From NCBI RefSeq assembly GCF_016508255.1, contig NZ_JADVKT010000005.1, forward strand, positions 186,001 to 250,000: a DNA stretch of 64,000 nt, given 5' to 3'. Positions 1 through 9,670 of the stretch are shown here, in pieces. Each line of letters begins with the position of its first letter. The first letter of the stretch is position 1. The notes beneath the pieces were generated by a model that saw nothing but the letters and a program-made list of their open reading frames with translations, made no database searches and had not been told where the DNA came from. Made by a program: the position numbers and the translations under genes. The stretch is from Acinetobacter calcoaceticus (GTDB taxonomy: Bacteria > Pseudomonadota > Gammaproteobacteria > Pseudomonadales > Moraxellaceae).

Positions 1-282
1 GTTGATGCTAAACCTGAACGTTTAATGCAGGTTGTTGCGACCACCGACTTTGATTTGCTTAAAGCCGCCTATCACTTAGGTAACCGACATGTGCCATTAA
101 TGTTGACTCCTACAGCTTTATATTTTGAGCCTGATCATGTACTTGCAGAAATGGTAGAGGGGCTAGGGCTTAAAGTCTCAGAAACTGATCATCCGTTTGA
201 ACCCGAAAGCGGTGCTTATGCGCAGCATAGTCATGACCATCGCTTAAGCCCAATTAAAGCTTTGCACCATGTCCACGCATAA
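1..282 (+). CDS. ureE: Urease accessory protein UreE, C-terminal part (5' end outside window)
   Basis: This is the 3' end of ureE. The reading frame is open from base 1, so the start lies before the window. UreE is the cytoplasmic nickel metallochaperone that passes Ni2+ to the UreDFG-apo-urease complex. The visible part has the typical C-terminal domain, with the GNRH stretch and hydrophobic strands ([16 protein letters not shown]). It ends in a short His-rich tail (HSHDHR...HHVHA) of the kind that binds nickel. It overlaps the ureF start by 14 bases, which suggests translational coupling. The family assignment is firm because ureF and ureG follow directly. Confidence 0.93.
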   Translation, partial: VDAKPERLMQVVATTDFDLLKAAYHLGNRHVPLMLTPTALYFEPDHVLAEMVEGLGLKVSETDHPFEPESGAYAQHSHDHRLSPIKALHHVHA

Positions 283-934
283 TGCAGCGCAATTATTGCA
301 ACTACTGACACTGTCTTCTACAGCTTTGCCAGTTGGAGCATATTGTTATTCACAAGGTGTCGAAACAGCCATTGATATTGGCTTAATACACGATGAAACG
401 TCAGCAATTGCTTATTTCGAAGAAGTGCTTGAGATGTTGTTGGTGAGGTTTGAGCTACCCGTATTAAAGCGTTTGATGCAGTATTATGATGATTCAGATG
501 AGTTTTTAGTTTGGGCAAATTTATATAGAGCAAGTCGAGAAAGCAAAGAGCTTTTAGCTGAATCTCAGCAGCTGGCATTTTCTTTAAATGCGTGGATTAG
601 AGATGTTTTAAAAAACCCTGTTGAGGTTAAAAAACAATTTGGTTTTGTGCCTGTCTATGCACAGCTCTGTGGACGATTAGAGCTTAAAGACGTTGATGTG
701 CTTACAGCCTATACATTTACGGTTTTAGAAAATCAGATCTTAGCAGCAGTAAAAACTGTACCTTTAGGGCAAATGGCTGGACAAAGAATTTTATGGCATT
801 TGCATGGGCTAGTACCACAGGCGGTGGAGAACGCTTTGCAACTTGCTGATGAACAATTAAGTAGTGCTTTACCTCGTTATGCCATGTTGAGCATGAAACA
901 CGAAACACAATATTCACGGTTATTCAGATCTTAA
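269..934 (+). CDS. ureF: Urease accessory protein UreF
   Basis: UreF is a GTPase-regulating scaffold in the UreDFG(H) complex, which carbamylates and loads nickel into urease. The 221-residue protein is all helical. It carries the family N-terminal signature [20 protein letters not shown] and the later [12 protein letters not shown] segment, and its length is normal for the family. The ATG lies inside the ureE 3' end and the gene is followed after 24 bases by ureG. That is the usual ureE-ureF-ureG order, so co-transcription and coupled translation are expected. Confidence 0.95.
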   Translation: MSTHNAAQLLQLLTLSSTALPVGAYCYSQGVETAIDIGLIHDETSAIAYFEEVLEMLLVRFELPVLKRLMQYYDDSDEFLVWANLYRASRESKELLAESQQLAFSLNAWIRDVLKNPVEVKKQFGFVPVYAQLCGRLELKDVDVLTAYTFTVLENQILAAVKTVPLGQMAGQRILWHLHGLVPQAVENALQLADEQLSSALPRYAMLSMKHETQYSRLFRS

Positions 935-958
935 GTTTAGGAAAAAAGGATAAAAATC

Positions 959-1573
959 ATGACAGAACGTAGTCCATTACGAGTTGGAATTGGCGGACCA
1001 GTAGGTTCGGGTAAAACTGCGCTTACACTTAATTTATGTTTAGCCTTGCGTAATAAATACAACATGGCTGTGGTAACGAACGATATTTATACCAAAGAAG
1101 ATTCAAACTTTTTAACACGTAACGAAGCGATGTCACCAGACCGAATTGTAGGGGTGGAAACAGGTGGCTGTCCACATACAGCAATTCGTGAAGATGCTTC
1201 GATTAATTTGGCTGCAATTGATGATTTGTGTGAAAAGTTTGAAGGACTAGAACTTATTATTATTGAAAGCGGTGGCGATAATTTAGCAGCAACATTCAGT
1301 CCAGAGCTTTCTGATTTAACTTTATATGTGATTGATGTCGCTGGTGGTGAAAAGATTCCTCGTAAAGGCGGACCGGGTATTACCAAGTCAGATTTACTCA
1401 TTATTAATAAAACTGACCTTGCACCAATGGTGGGTGCAAATCTTGATGTTATGGATCAAGATGCGAAACGCATGCGCGGAGAAAAGCCATTCTTATTTTC
1501 AAATATGAAAACGCAAGATGGGCTTGAAGAAATTATTCAATTTATCGAGAAACAAGGGCTATTCAAAGCTTAA
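959..1573 (+). CDS. ureG: Urease accessory GTPase UreG
   Basis: UreG is the SIMIBI-class GTPase that supplies energy for nickel insertion into urease. The 204-residue product shows the P-loop GPVGSGKT at residues 13-20, the conserved [15 protein letters not shown] segment, the [16 protein letters not shown] region that carries the Cys-Pro-His metal motif, and the NKTDLAP guanine-specificity motif. A purine-rich ribosome site (aggaaaaaagg) lies just upstream of the ATG. Length and motifs match the family throughout. Confidence 0.97.
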   Translation: MTERSPLRVGIGGPVGSGKTALTLNLCLALRNKYNMAVVTNDIYTKEDSNFLTRNEAMSPDRIVGVETGGCPHTAIREDASINLAAIDDLCEKFEGLELIIIESGGDNLAATFSPELSDLTLYVIDVAGGEKIPRKGGPGITKSDLLIINKTDLAPMVGANLDVMDQDAKRMRGEKPFLFSNMKTQDGLEEIIQFIEKQGLFKA

Positions 1574-1582
1574 GGAGAGATT

Positions 1583-2152
1583 ATGGACTTCATTAAAAAA
1601 TGGGGCATAGGGCTCCTTGCATTGTTACCTACACTTGTCATGGCACACCCGGGACATGACCATGAACATTCGGGTTTTATGGCGGGTTTTATTCATCCAT
1701 TTACGGGTTTAGATCATTTAGTGATGGCCTTGGCTTTCGGTGTTTTACTCTGGTCAGCAGCGAAACAATGGAAAATTGCGGGTGTGGTTACTTTGAGTGT
1801 CACCCTAATTGTAGGTTTTTTAATAGGTGCTCAAGGTTTGGTACCTGCAAATGTTGCTGAATATGGGATTATTGCTTCTTTAGTTGTTACAGCAATTGCA
1901 CTATGGACAAAATCAAATCGGATTTTACCTATCGCTGCTGCTTTGCTTGCAAGCTTTCATGGCATGGCGCATGGTGTTGAATTAGCACATGCAGGACATA
2001 TCGTGTCATTGGTAATAGGCATGGTCACAGCTATGTCTTTAATTTATTGCGGTGGATTAGCATTGGGTGCTGCGCTTACACGATATGTGCCATATGGCAA
2101 AAAAATTGTAGGTGCTTGTGCTGCGATTGTTGCTGTTATTGGATTAAGTTAG
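1583..2152 (+). CDS. HupE/UreJ family nickel/cobalt permease-like membrane protein
   Basis: A 189-residue inner-membrane protein of the HupE/UreJ family, which is linked to nickel uptake for urease or hydrogenase. The N-terminus is a cleavable signal (hydrophobic stretch ending VMA, then HPGHDHEH). Next come the family signature HPFTGLDHLVMALAFG and about five or six further hydrophobic segments, one containing the histidine-rich SFHGMAHGVELAHAGH. It begins 9 bases after ureG with a good AGGAGA ribosome site, so it belongs to the urease operon and probably supplies Ni2+. It could be called ureJ. Transport is inferred from family and context. Confidence 0.9.
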   Translation: MDFIKKWGIGLLALLPTLVMAHPGHDHEHSGFMAGFIHPFTGLDHLVMALAFGVLLWSAAKQWKIAGVVTLSVTLIVGFLIGAQGLVPANVAEYGIIASLVVTAIALWTKSNRILPIAAALLASFHGMAHGVELAHAGHIVSLVIGMVTAMSLIYCGGLALGAALTRYVPYGKKIVGACAAIVAVIGLS

Positions 2153-2168
2153 TCATAACTTTGAAAGT

Positions 2169-2196
2169 AAAAGGTAGCTTTAAGCTACCTTTTTTA
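2169..2196. terminator. Bidirectional terminator between hupE and rsmD
   Basis: The inverted repeat AAGGTAGCTT / AAGCTACCTT is flanked by A and T runs. It lies between the convergent urease operon and rsmD-mrdA and touches the rsmD stop codon. Confidence 0.85.
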
Positions 2197-2745
2197 TTTG
2201 GCAATTTTTTGATAAAGGCCTGAGTGAACTGTACCAGCTTTGGTTGTTTTGATTTGTTGCCAACTGGTAGGAAGTTGAAGTTGAGACAAATCACGGTCTG
2301 CTTCAACATAAATATAACCATTGGTTTTAATGAGAGGGTCTGCTAGTTCGGCAAGCTCTTGCCATAAATTGAGACTATAGGGAGGGTCTAAAAAGACAAC
2401 ATCAAATTGCTCTTTTAAGCGGGGCAGCGTTTGTTGGGCTGTCGCATTTACTAAATGACAGTTCTGAGCTTTTAATAGTTGAATATTATCTTTTAAAAAA
2501 CGTGCTTGAGTTTTGTCTGGCTCAATCATATAAACAGAAGCTGCACCACGTGATAGAGCTTCAAAACCTAACGCACCAGAACCTGTACATATATCAAGGA
2601 CGTGGGTATTTTGAATATCCCACATGAGCCAGTTAAATAGAGTTTCGCGGACTCTGTCTGGAGTTGGGCGTAAGCCATCAATACTAGCAAAGGGAAGTAC
2701 TCTTCTTTTCCATTCGCCACCAATAATGCGTAATTGATTTTTCAT
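2194..2745 (-). CDS. rsmD: 16S rRNA (guanine(966)-N(2))-methyltransferase RsmD
   Basis: RsmD methylates G966 of 16S rRNA in assembled 30S particles using S-adenosylmethionine. The 183-residue protein has the N-terminal IIGGEWKRR motif, GLRPTPDRVRETLFNWL, the SAM-binding VLDICTGSGALGFEALSRGA, and the catalytic DPPY motif (VVFLDPPYS). The ATG overlaps the mrdA stop by one base (TAATG), so the gene is probably translated by termination-reinitiation. Pairing rsmD with a PBP2 gene is a local arrangement. Confidence 0.95.
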   Translation of the reverse strand: MKNQLRIIGGEWKRRVLPFASIDGLRPTPDRVRETLFNWLMWDIQNTHVLDICTGSGALGFEALSRGAASVYMIEPDKTQARFLKDNIQLLKAQNCHLVNATAQQTLPRLKEQFDVVFLDPPYSLNLWQELAELADPLIKTNGYIYVEADRDLSQLQLPTSWQQIKTTKAGTVHSGLYQKIAK

Positions 2746-4742
2746 TAATCATCAATCTCATTCGTTGCAGAAGGAATTGGTGCAGCTGGGGTTGAAGCTG
2801 CTGCTACTGGAGCAGAACTTGGATTTTCACTGCCGTTTGAGAGTTCACCTGGTTTAATTCCAGCAGTCATCAGTCCACCATTCACTTGATGGTTTGCTGG
2901 TTGGATTGGATTTTTCTTACGAGTTAACAACCAATAATCAAAAATAGGTCTTGCAAGTTGGGCTGCAGAACCACCATGACGACCATTTTCCCAAATCACG
3001 GCAATCGCAATTTCTGGTTTGTCTGCAGGTGCAAATCCAACGAATAAACCATGGTCAAGTTGGCGTTCGCTCAGGGCTGACTCGTTGTAACGTTTACCCT
3101 GTGCAATACTCTTCACCTGTGCAGTTCCTGTCTTTCCTGCAATTTGATATAGAGGTGTACGAATGCCTCGGCCAGTACCTGATTGAATTACATCAACCAT
3201 GGCATCGCGCATTTGAATCCAGTCTTCATCCGTTCCGTTGAAATTGATTTTGCCATCTGGTGCATTACGAACGGTAAATGGTTTTGCACCATGAGTTGAA
3301 CGTAAAACGTGAGGGGTGACATGAGAGCCATGATTGGCTGTAATTGCAGTCGCCATTGCAAGTTGTAAAGGGGTGGCTGTAAACGCACCTTGACCAATAC
3401 TCACGGAAATAGTCTCACCTTTCATCCATTTGGTTTTGCGAGTACGCATTTTCCATTCAGGATTTGGATAAAGACCTTCACTTTCACTTGGTAAATCGAC
3501 ACCTGTTTTTTGACCGAACCCAAATTGACGCATCCATTGGTTCATTTGGTCAATACCCATTTGATGGGCAAGAATATAAAAATAGGTATCACATGACATA
3601 ATGATGGCTTTATGCATGTTTACGATGCCATGACCAGTTTTTTTCCAGTCGCGGAATTTATGAGAATCACCCGGTAAGTGAAAATAACCTGGATCAGAAA
3701 TTGCTGTTGACCAGTTGACAATACCGTAGTGTAAGCCGCCCATCGCTTCCATTGGTTTAATGGTAGAGCCAGGTGGATATGCACCTTGTACAGCACGGTT
3801 ATAAAGAGGTTGGTCTAAATTATCACGTAAAGAACTATAATCTTTATGGTTAATACCCGTCACAAATAAATTAGGGTTGAAACTTGGACTAGAGACCAAC
3901 GCCAGAATTTCTCCAGTACGAGGGTCGATAGCTGCAATGGCACCACGACGACCCGCGAGCTGTTGAGAAGCAACAACTTGTAAACCATAATCTAAAGATA
4001 AATAGAGGTCATTTCCGCGAGTAGGGTCTTTGCGGCCTAAATGACGCAATATATTACTGTGGGCATCTGCTTCAACAGATTCATAACCTGGTGTTCCATG
4101 GAGTAAATCTTCATAGCTTTTCTCAACTCCAATCTTTCCAATCAGGTTGGTTCCAGCATATAAATCTTTATCAATACTTTTTAATTCTTTATCGTTAATA
4201 CGTCCTACATAACCAATAACATGAGCAAATAACTCACCATGTGGGTAATAACGGGTCATTTGCGTTTCGATTCTTACGCCTGGAAATTTATATTTAGCTT
4301 CACTGAATTTGGCAATATTGGCTTCAGTTAAATTAAGTTTAATTGCGACACGTTCAGTTTTTCTTGCAGTTTTTATACGACTTTTAAAACGGTCAATATC
4401 TTCTTGTGTTAGATCTAAAATAGGCTGTAGCTGCTCAACAATATGATCGACATCTTCCACATCTGTTTTACTTAAAGTCGCTGTAAAAACAGGGTAGTTA
4501 TCTGCCAGTAACACACCATTTCGATCATAGATATAGCCACGAGCAGGAGGAAGTGGTTGCAAGCGAATCCGGTTTTTGTCAGATGCAGTAGAGAATTCGT
4601 CGTAGTGAAAAATTTGTAGGTAAGCATATCGGCTAATCAGTACTAATAAGCAAATGCTAACCAGACCTATGGCAAAAAAGATTCGTCCTCGATAAATGCG
4701 CTTTTCTTGCTGGATATCTTTTAAAGGAAAGTGCTGCTTCAT
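2745..4742 (-). CDS. mrdA: Penicillin-binding protein 2 (peptidoglycan D,D-transpeptidase MrdA)
   Basis: Class B PBP2 cross-links peptidoglycan during elongation with RodA and the MreBCD system. The 665-residue protein has a short cytoplasmic tail and one membrane anchor (about residues 20-42). The PBP dimer domain follows (PPARGYIYDRNGVLLA). The transpeptidase domain carries Ser326 in STIK (S326-K329), SCD at 383-385 and KTG at 537-539. The C-terminal tail of about 50 residues is rich in Ala, Pro and Ser and looks disordered. It is encoded upstream of rsmD in the same transcript with a one-base overlap. It is a beta-lactam (mecillinam-type) target by family. Confidence 0.96.
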   Translation of the reverse strand: MKQHFPLKDIQQEKRIYRGRIFFAIGLVSICLLVLISRYAYLQIFHYDEFSTASDKNRIRLQPLPPARGYIYDRNGVLLADNYPVFTATLSKTDVEDVDHIVEQLQPILDLTQEDIDRFKSRIKTARKTERVAIKLNLTEANIAKFSEAKYKFPGVRIETQMTRYYPHGELFAHVIGYVGRINDKELKSIDKDLYAGTNLIGKIGVEKSYEDLLHGTPGYESVEADAHSNILRHLGRKDPTRGNDLYLSLDYGLQVVASQQLAGRRGAIAAIDPRTGEILALVSSPSFNPNLFVTGINHKDYSSLRDNLDQPLYNRAVQGAYPPGSTIKPMEAMGGLHYGIVNWSTAISDPGYFHLPGDSHKFRDWKKTGHGIVNMHKAIIMSCDTYFYILAHQMGIDQMNQWMRQFGFGQKTGVDLPSESEGLYPNPEWKMRTRKTKWMKGETISVSIGQGAFTATPLQLAMATAITANHGSHVTPHVLRSTHGAKPFTVRNAPDGKINFNGTDEDWIQMRDAMVDVIQSGTGRGIRTPLYQIAGKTGTAQVKSIAQGKRYNESALSERQLDHGLFVGFAPADKPEIAIAVIWENGRHGGSAAQLARPIFDYWLLTRKKNPIQPANHQVNGGLMTAGIKPGELSNGSENPSSAPVAAASTPAAPIPSATNEIDD

Positions 4743-4977
4743 AAGGATCGACTTAATGACATAGGGTAGAAAAATAGCTGCTTATTCTAACGCAAGAGCG
4801 CTTAAAATATTGCATAATTTTCAAAGTTTCAGTGCCTTTTAATAAGATACTTTTTGACTTTGTAGACAACAAAATTGTAGATACTTGTATATAAGAAGCA
4901 AAATAATTCTGTTAAAGTCTCTCATTCAATAGAATAGGGTTGTTCTCACCATACGATTAGGGAAAATGGAGAAAATA
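4743..4977. other. Divergent intergenic region mrdA / outer-membrane-like gene
   Basis: About 235 bases of AT-rich sequence between divergent genes. It must hold promoters for both sides. I see no strong hairpin or operator palindrome. Confidence 0.5.
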
Positions 4978-5496
4978 ATGAGAAAAATTTATCCCTTACT
5001 TGCAGTTTTGACAGTAAGTAGTTGGGCGAATGCTCAAGACTACTCGTTTCTTCCAGAAGCAAAATTAGCAGGACATACTGCATCTACGTGGAATCTGGGT
5101 GCTGGTTTTACTCAAAAATTATTACATCTTAACGGTGAGTGGGTGAACCCTTACGGCATTGCTTATGTAAAAGCTGGCGCATTTTTGAATGGTAGTAAAA
5201 CAGCAGGTGGGCAAGTCGGATTTCGCTATCCTTATTATCTTACTGGTACAGATAAAAATGGTTACTATGTCGGTTTTTACGCTGGGCATCTTGATAGTAA
5301 AGAGGTAGATGGTGATTATAAATCTCGTCTAGGTGCAGGTGTCGATTTAGCCTATGTATTGTTGAATTCAGAAAGAATTAGTACTTTTAGTGTGGGTATT
5401 GGCGCGACTGAAAAGTTAACTGATCATAATGGAAATGTTGCAGCTGATACTAAACCACAAATTCAATTTTCTTATTCTCTAAGTTTTGGTTTATAA
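4978..5496 (+). CDS. Predicted outer-membrane beta-barrel-like protein, function unknown
   Basis: I do not recognise a named family with certainty. The start is set at the second ATG (4978) because GGAG lies about 8 bases upstream and the protein then opens with a classic signal peptide (MRKIYPLLAVLTVSSWANA, cleavage before QDY). The mature part of about 150 residues alternates aromatic and small residues (YVKAGAFLNG, YYVGFYAGHLD, FSVGIGATEKL, IQFSYSLSFGL) and ends in an aromatic/Leu-rich strand, as small outer-membrane barrels do. It resembles YfaZ-type proteins in size. It stands alone between mrdA and the DUF445-like gene. Confidence 0.7.
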   Translation: MRKIYPLLAVLTVSSWANAQDYSFLPEAKLAGHTASTWNLGAGFTQKLLHLNGEWVNPYGIAYVKAGAFLNGSKTAGGQVGFRYPYYLTGTDKNGYYVGFYAGHLDSKEVDGDYKSRLGAGVDLAYVLLNSERISTFSVGIGATEKLTDHNGNVAADTKPQIQFSYSLSFGL

Positions 5497-5557
5497 AACA
5501 AAGTAGTTTATCGTTAACTCGCCATAAGCAGAGCACAAATAAATACGAGAGTCTTAC

Positions 5558-6871
5558 ATGTTAGAGTACGTCAGTGGATTGTGGCAGACCTTTTTACACA
5601 GACCTGATTTTTGGGCCGTTTTAAGTATTATTCCAGTTACAGCCTTTGTCACATGGGCACATGTGTGGATGGCTTTAAAAATGGTGTTTTACCCAATCAA
5701 ATTTTGGGGTTTCCACTTAGGTCCACTGCCAGTAGGTTGGCAAGGTATTGTGCCACGTAAAGCAGGGCGTATCTCGGGCATTATTACCGACAATACTTTA
5801 TCTAAATTAGGTTCATTGCGTGAATTTTTAGAAGCAATGGATCCTGAGGATATGGCACGTATTATTGGTGAACAAGTTGGATTTGAACTTGAACATCTGA
5901 TTGATGAAGTCATGATTGATCGTAATGCTGTGCTTTGGGAAAACTTACCTTATTCAATTAAACGCCGTATTTATGCTCAGGCACATAAACAATTACCAGG
6001 TGTATTAAGAGAATTAGTGACTGAGCTGACCATGAACGTCGAGTCACTGGTTAATATGCGTGAAATGGTGGTTAGCCAGATGGAAGGCGATCGTCGTTTA
6101 ATGGTGCGTATGTTCTTAAAAGTTGGGCAGAAAGAAATCAACTTTATTTGGCATATTAGTGCTTTAATTGGAATGTTCTTTGGTATTTTCCAAATGGTTG
6201 TTTGGTTTGTCGTACCTTGGCACTGGACTGTACCGTTTTGGGCTTCAATTTGGGGCTTTTTAACCAACTGGATTGCAATCTGGATGGTATTTAATCCGAT
6301 TGAACCACATTATATTCGTTACCCACAGATTTTTAGATTAACAAAAGATCGTAAGTTCCCTTGGATTGTACCGGTTCTTCGAATTGGGACATATAATTTC
6401 CAAGGCGCTTTCATGAAGCGTCAAGAGGAAGTCTCTGATGTCTTTTCAAGTGTAGTAACAGAAGATTTAATTACGTTAAAATCGATTATGACCGAAATGA
6501 TGTACGGGCCGCGAAAAGATAAAACCCGCCGCATTGTGAAGCGTCATATTAATGAAATTATGGAAACACCGTTAGTTCGTACATCTTTACAGCTTTCTTT
6601 AGGGCCAAGAGAGTATGCAAGATTAAAGACGGACTTGATTGATCGTTCAATTGAAATTACGATGGGACCCGTATGTGACCCTGCACTAAACGCAAGCCGG
6701 GCACAGAAGATTTTTCAAATGTTTAAAGAGCGTATTCGCGAACTGACACCAAAAGAGTTTCAGAATTTATTGCGTCCTGCATTTCAGGAGGATGAATGGA
6801 TTCTTATTGTATTAGGTGGGGTAACCGGATTTATTGCTGGTACAATACATTTGTTTGTGGCTTTCTTATAA
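5558..6871 (+). CDS. DUF445-family-like inner membrane protein
   Basis: A 437-residue membrane protein of unknown function. It has an N-terminal hydrophobic segment (residues about 18-45), a long central helical cytoplasmic region (EFLEAMDPEDMARIIGEQVG...), a second Trp/Phe-rich membrane region near residues 200-245 (IGMFFGIFQMVVWFVVPW..., then FLTNWIAIWMVFNPIEP), and a C-terminal membrane helix (IVLGGVTGFIAGTIHLFVAF). The TNWIAIWMVFNPIEP stretch is typical of DUF445 (YjiN-like) proteins. It is a single gene with a GAGAG ribosome site and no known partner. Confidence 0.72.
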   Translation: MLEYVSGLWQTFLHRPDFWAVLSIIPVTAFVTWAHVWMALKMVFYPIKFWGFHLGPLPVGWQGIVPRKAGRISGIITDNTLSKLGSLREFLEAMDPEDMARIIGEQVGFELEHLIDEVMIDRNAVLWENLPYSIKRRIYAQAHKQLPGVLRELVTELTMNVESLVNMREMVVSQMEGDRRLMVRMFLKVGQKEINFIWHISALIGMFFGIFQMVVWFVVPWHWTVPFWASIWGFLTNWIAIWMVFNPIEPHYIRYPQIFRLTKDRKFPWIVPVLRIGTYNFQGAFMKRQEEVSDVFSSVVTEDLITLKSIMTEMMYGPRKDKTRRIVKRHINEIMETPLVRTSLQLSLGPREYARLKTDLIDRSIEITMGPVCDPALNASRAQKIFQMFKERIRELTPKEFQNLLRPAFQEDEWILIVLGGVTGFIAGTIHLFVAFL

Positions 6872-6942
6872 TTCGACGTCGGGCAGAATCTATTGAAGAT
6901 TAATGAGACTTTTTCTGCCAGGCTTCACATTCATTGTTTTAA

Positions 6943-7611
<669 letters not shown>

Positions 7612-7633
7612 TTAAAATATTATTTGTGACAAG

Positions 7634-7662
7634 GAGCTCTCATCATGAGGGCTCTTTTCTTT
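7634..7662 (+). terminator. Rho-independent terminator after adk
   Basis: A 9-bp stem (7634-7642 with 7646-7654, one G-U pair) closes a 3-base loop and is followed by a T-rich tract. Confidence 0.85.
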
Positions 7663-7683
7663 CATTCAGTGCAGGAGAACAAT

Positions 7684-7821
7684 ATGAAAATCATATTGAT
7701 TTTAGTGGTATTGCTAAGTCTGGCACTCGTCATATTTTTGGGTTATCAGAGCTTTAAAATGCTTAGGCAGGTACAAAAACAAGCAAAAGAAGAGCGTAAT
7801 CAGAATAAGCGTCTAAAGTAA
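7684..7821 (+). CDS. 45-residue single-pass membrane microprotein, function unknown
   Basis: A short ORF with a good AGGAG ribosome site 8 bases before its ATG. The product is a textbook small membrane protein: residues 2-21 form one hydrophobic helix (KIILILVVLLSLALVIFLGY). A basic/polar amphipathic tail rich in Lys, Gln and Glu follows (KMLRQVQKQAKEERNQNKR). It lies between the adk terminator and a bidirectional hairpin shared with nth, so it may be its own short transcription unit. No function can be assigned. Confidence 0.68.
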   Translation: MKIILILVVLLSLALVIFLGYQSFKMLRQVQKQAKEERNQNKRLK

Positions 7822-7825
7822 GTTT

Positions 7826-7851
7826 GATTGGGTATTTTTTATACCCAACCA
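7826..7851. terminator. Bidirectional terminator between microprotein and nth
   Basis: The inverted repeat TTGGGTAT / ATACCCAA (7828-7835 and 7841-7848) has a T-rich loop and T/A flanks, at the convergent junction with nth. Confidence 0.75.
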
Positions 7852-7856
7852 TATTT

Positions 7857-8546
7857 TTAAGCTTCAATATTTTTAATAGCAATTTGTTTTTGCGCACCAA
7901 ATTCAAAACGGTCGGGCCAGTTGCAAACATCTGCAACGACACATTCAGCACATTTCGGTTTACGAGCGATACAACAATAACGGCCATGTAATATGAGCCA
8001 GTGATGTGAATCTAAAATAAATTCTTTAGGAATGACCTTAATTAAACGGTGTTCAACTTCAAGTACATTTTTACCCACGGCTAAGCCAGTTCGATTTCCT
8101 ACTCGGAAAATATGGGTATCGACGGCCATAGTAGGTTGCCCAAAAGCTGTATTTAAAACAACATTTGCGGTTTTACGCCCAACACCGGGCAAAGCTTCCA
8201 AGTCCTTTCTGTTGCTTGGCACTTCGCCGTTAAATTGCTCCATTAAAATCTTACAGGTCTTAATCACATTTTCGGCTTTGGCGTTGTAAAGACCAATTGT
8301 TTTAATGTATTCCTTTAAACCATCTACACCCAAGTTATAAATTTTCTCGGCGGTGTTTGCCACAGGGTACAGTTTATCAGTTGCCTTATTTACACTCACG
8401 TCGGTGGCTTGAGCTGACAACATAACTGCAATAAGTAACTCAAAAGAAGAGGAGTATTTTAATTCGGTTTGAGGTGACGGCCGCTGTTCGCGAAGGCGTT
8501 CAAAGAAAATTTGAATCTGCTTTTTCGTCATATTTTTGACAGCCAT
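7857..8546 (-). CDS. nth: Endonuclease III (DNA glycosylase/AP lyase)
   Basis: Nth removes oxidised pyrimidines and cleaves the abasic site in base-excision repair. The 229-residue protein has the helix-hairpin-helix LPGVGRKTANVV with catalytic Lys125, the catalytic Asp143 in AVDTHIFRVGNRT, and the C-terminal [4Fe-4S] loop C-x6-C-x2-C-x5-C (CIARKPKCAECVVADVC). The perfect AGGAGG ribosome site lies inside the 3' end of rnfB, whose stop codon abuts the nth ATG. Translation of the two is therefore closely coupled. Confidence 0.96.
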   Translation of the reverse strand: MAVKNMTKKQIQIFFERLREQRPSPQTELKYSSSFELLIAVMLSAQATDVSVNKATDKLYPVANTAEKIYNLGVDGLKEYIKTIGLYNAKAENVIKTCKILMEQFNGEVPSNRKDLEALPGVGRKTANVVLNTAFGQPTMAVDTHIFRVGNRTGLAVGKNVLEVEHRLIKVIPKEFILDSHHWLILHGRYCCIARKPKCAECVVADVCNWPDRFEFGAQKQIAIKNIEA

Positions 8547-9338
8547 TCAGACCTCCTGTAGTTGTATGAGTTGCTGTTGTAGTTCTTCGAGTTGAAGACG
8601 CTTTTTAGCATCTTCACGCACACTGAGCTGTTTTTCTAGTTTCTTAATTTGAGTGCGGATTTTGGCTAACTCAATTGTAGTTTTTGCATCAGTTAACACA
8701 GCTTCTTTAGGTTTTTCGATGAGTTCAATAGAAGGTAATTCATCAAGTGCCTGAGAAAATTGAGCAAACAGTTGCGTATCAATTTCGGCGCGTACCACCG
8801 GACCTTTTCGGTGAGTACGACGCTTTTCTTCACGCTGGATATGTGCGTAATAGCGTTGTCTTAAATCATTTTGTTCTGCGGTACGCTGTTGTTCATTTGG
8901 TAAAGCTTGTGTGTCTTCAACTAAATCAATACAGTCTACTGGACAAGGTGGAATACATAATTCACAACCCGTGCATAAATCGGTCAAGATAGTATGCATG
9001 AGTTTACCACTACCTATAATGGCATCTACAGGACATGCACTAATACATTTGGTGCAGCCAATACACTCATCTTCACGAATGATTGCTTTCATACGTTGTG
9101 GTCGCCCATCGGCCTGTACGGGCCATATACTGCTTTCGGCAGTTAATGATGAACGATTGAGTAGAGTTGCCAGTGCATCCGCCACAGGCTGTCCACCTGG
9201 AACACATTTATTTGCTTCTTCACCTTCAGCAATCGACTTTGCGTAAGGCAGACATCCGTCACGATGTCCACATAAGCCACATTGTGTTTGCGGCAATAAC
9301 GCATCAATCTCGCGTATGAGAGAAATAGATGAATTCAT
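8547..9338 (-). CDS. rnfB: RnfB-like iron-sulfur electron-transfer protein without membrane anchor
   Basis: The 263-residue protein opens with the RnfB four-cysteine Fe-S motif (C20, C23, C29, C45 in [16 protein letters not shown]...CVPGG). Two ferredoxin clusters follow ([16 protein letters not shown] and [16 protein letters not shown]). The tail of about 130 residues is charged and probably a coiled coil. Canonical RnfB/RsxB starts with a membrane helix. Here it is absent, so the protein should be soluble. No other rnf gene is in the window. It sits directly before nth, so delivering electrons or clusters to repair enzymes or other Fe-S proteins is a fair guess but only inference. Confidence 0.85.
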   Translation of the reverse strand: MNSSISLIREIDALLPQTQCGLCGHRDGCLPYAKSIAEGEEANKCVPGGQPVADALATLLNRSSLTAESSIWPVQADGRPQRMKAIIREDECIGCTKCISACPVDAIIGSGKLMHTILTDLCTGCELCIPPCPVDCIDLVEDTQALPNEQQRTAEQNDLRQRYYAHIQREEKRRTHRKGPVVRAEIDTQLFAQFSQALDELPSIELIEKPKEAVLTDAKTTIELAKIRTQIKKLEKQLSVREDAKKRLQLEELQQQLIQLQEV

Positions 9339-9670
9339 AATGGGGCAATAGCTTGGTTAAAACGTTGCGATAATGAAGAAAAAGCGAAGTAAGGTCAATG
9401 CATTTTAGTGAATTTGTGGGCTTTTGAATTGACCTAAAATGTAGCTAATATTGCACAATAATAGATCAATAAAAATGAAAAGTTAAATGACTATTTCTTA
9501 TTTTCAATTAGTTTTTCTAAAATTAAGTTTTTGATAATTAAGGTAAATAAAATAATTTAAAATAACTATTGTTAAAATTGATGGAAAGGGATTTAATATT
9601 TTGCTGCTAAATGATGCATTTAATAATGCATTGCACCAATTTAATTCATTACTATGCTGAGGACCGTGCA
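9339..9670. other. Divergent promoter region rnfB / gdhA
   Basis: This 332-base AT-rich stretch must hold the promoters of rnfB (minus) and gdhA (plus). It contains a spaced inverted repeat AGGTCAAT / ATTGACCT (about 9392-9440) and an ATGCATT-ATGCAT dyad near 9613-9630 just before the gdhA ribosome site. Either could be an operator. No gene is seen. Confidence 0.5.

Noticed and set aside
2951..3397. ORFs within mrdA on either strand
   Set aside because: Shadows of a fully supported gene with no independent start signals.
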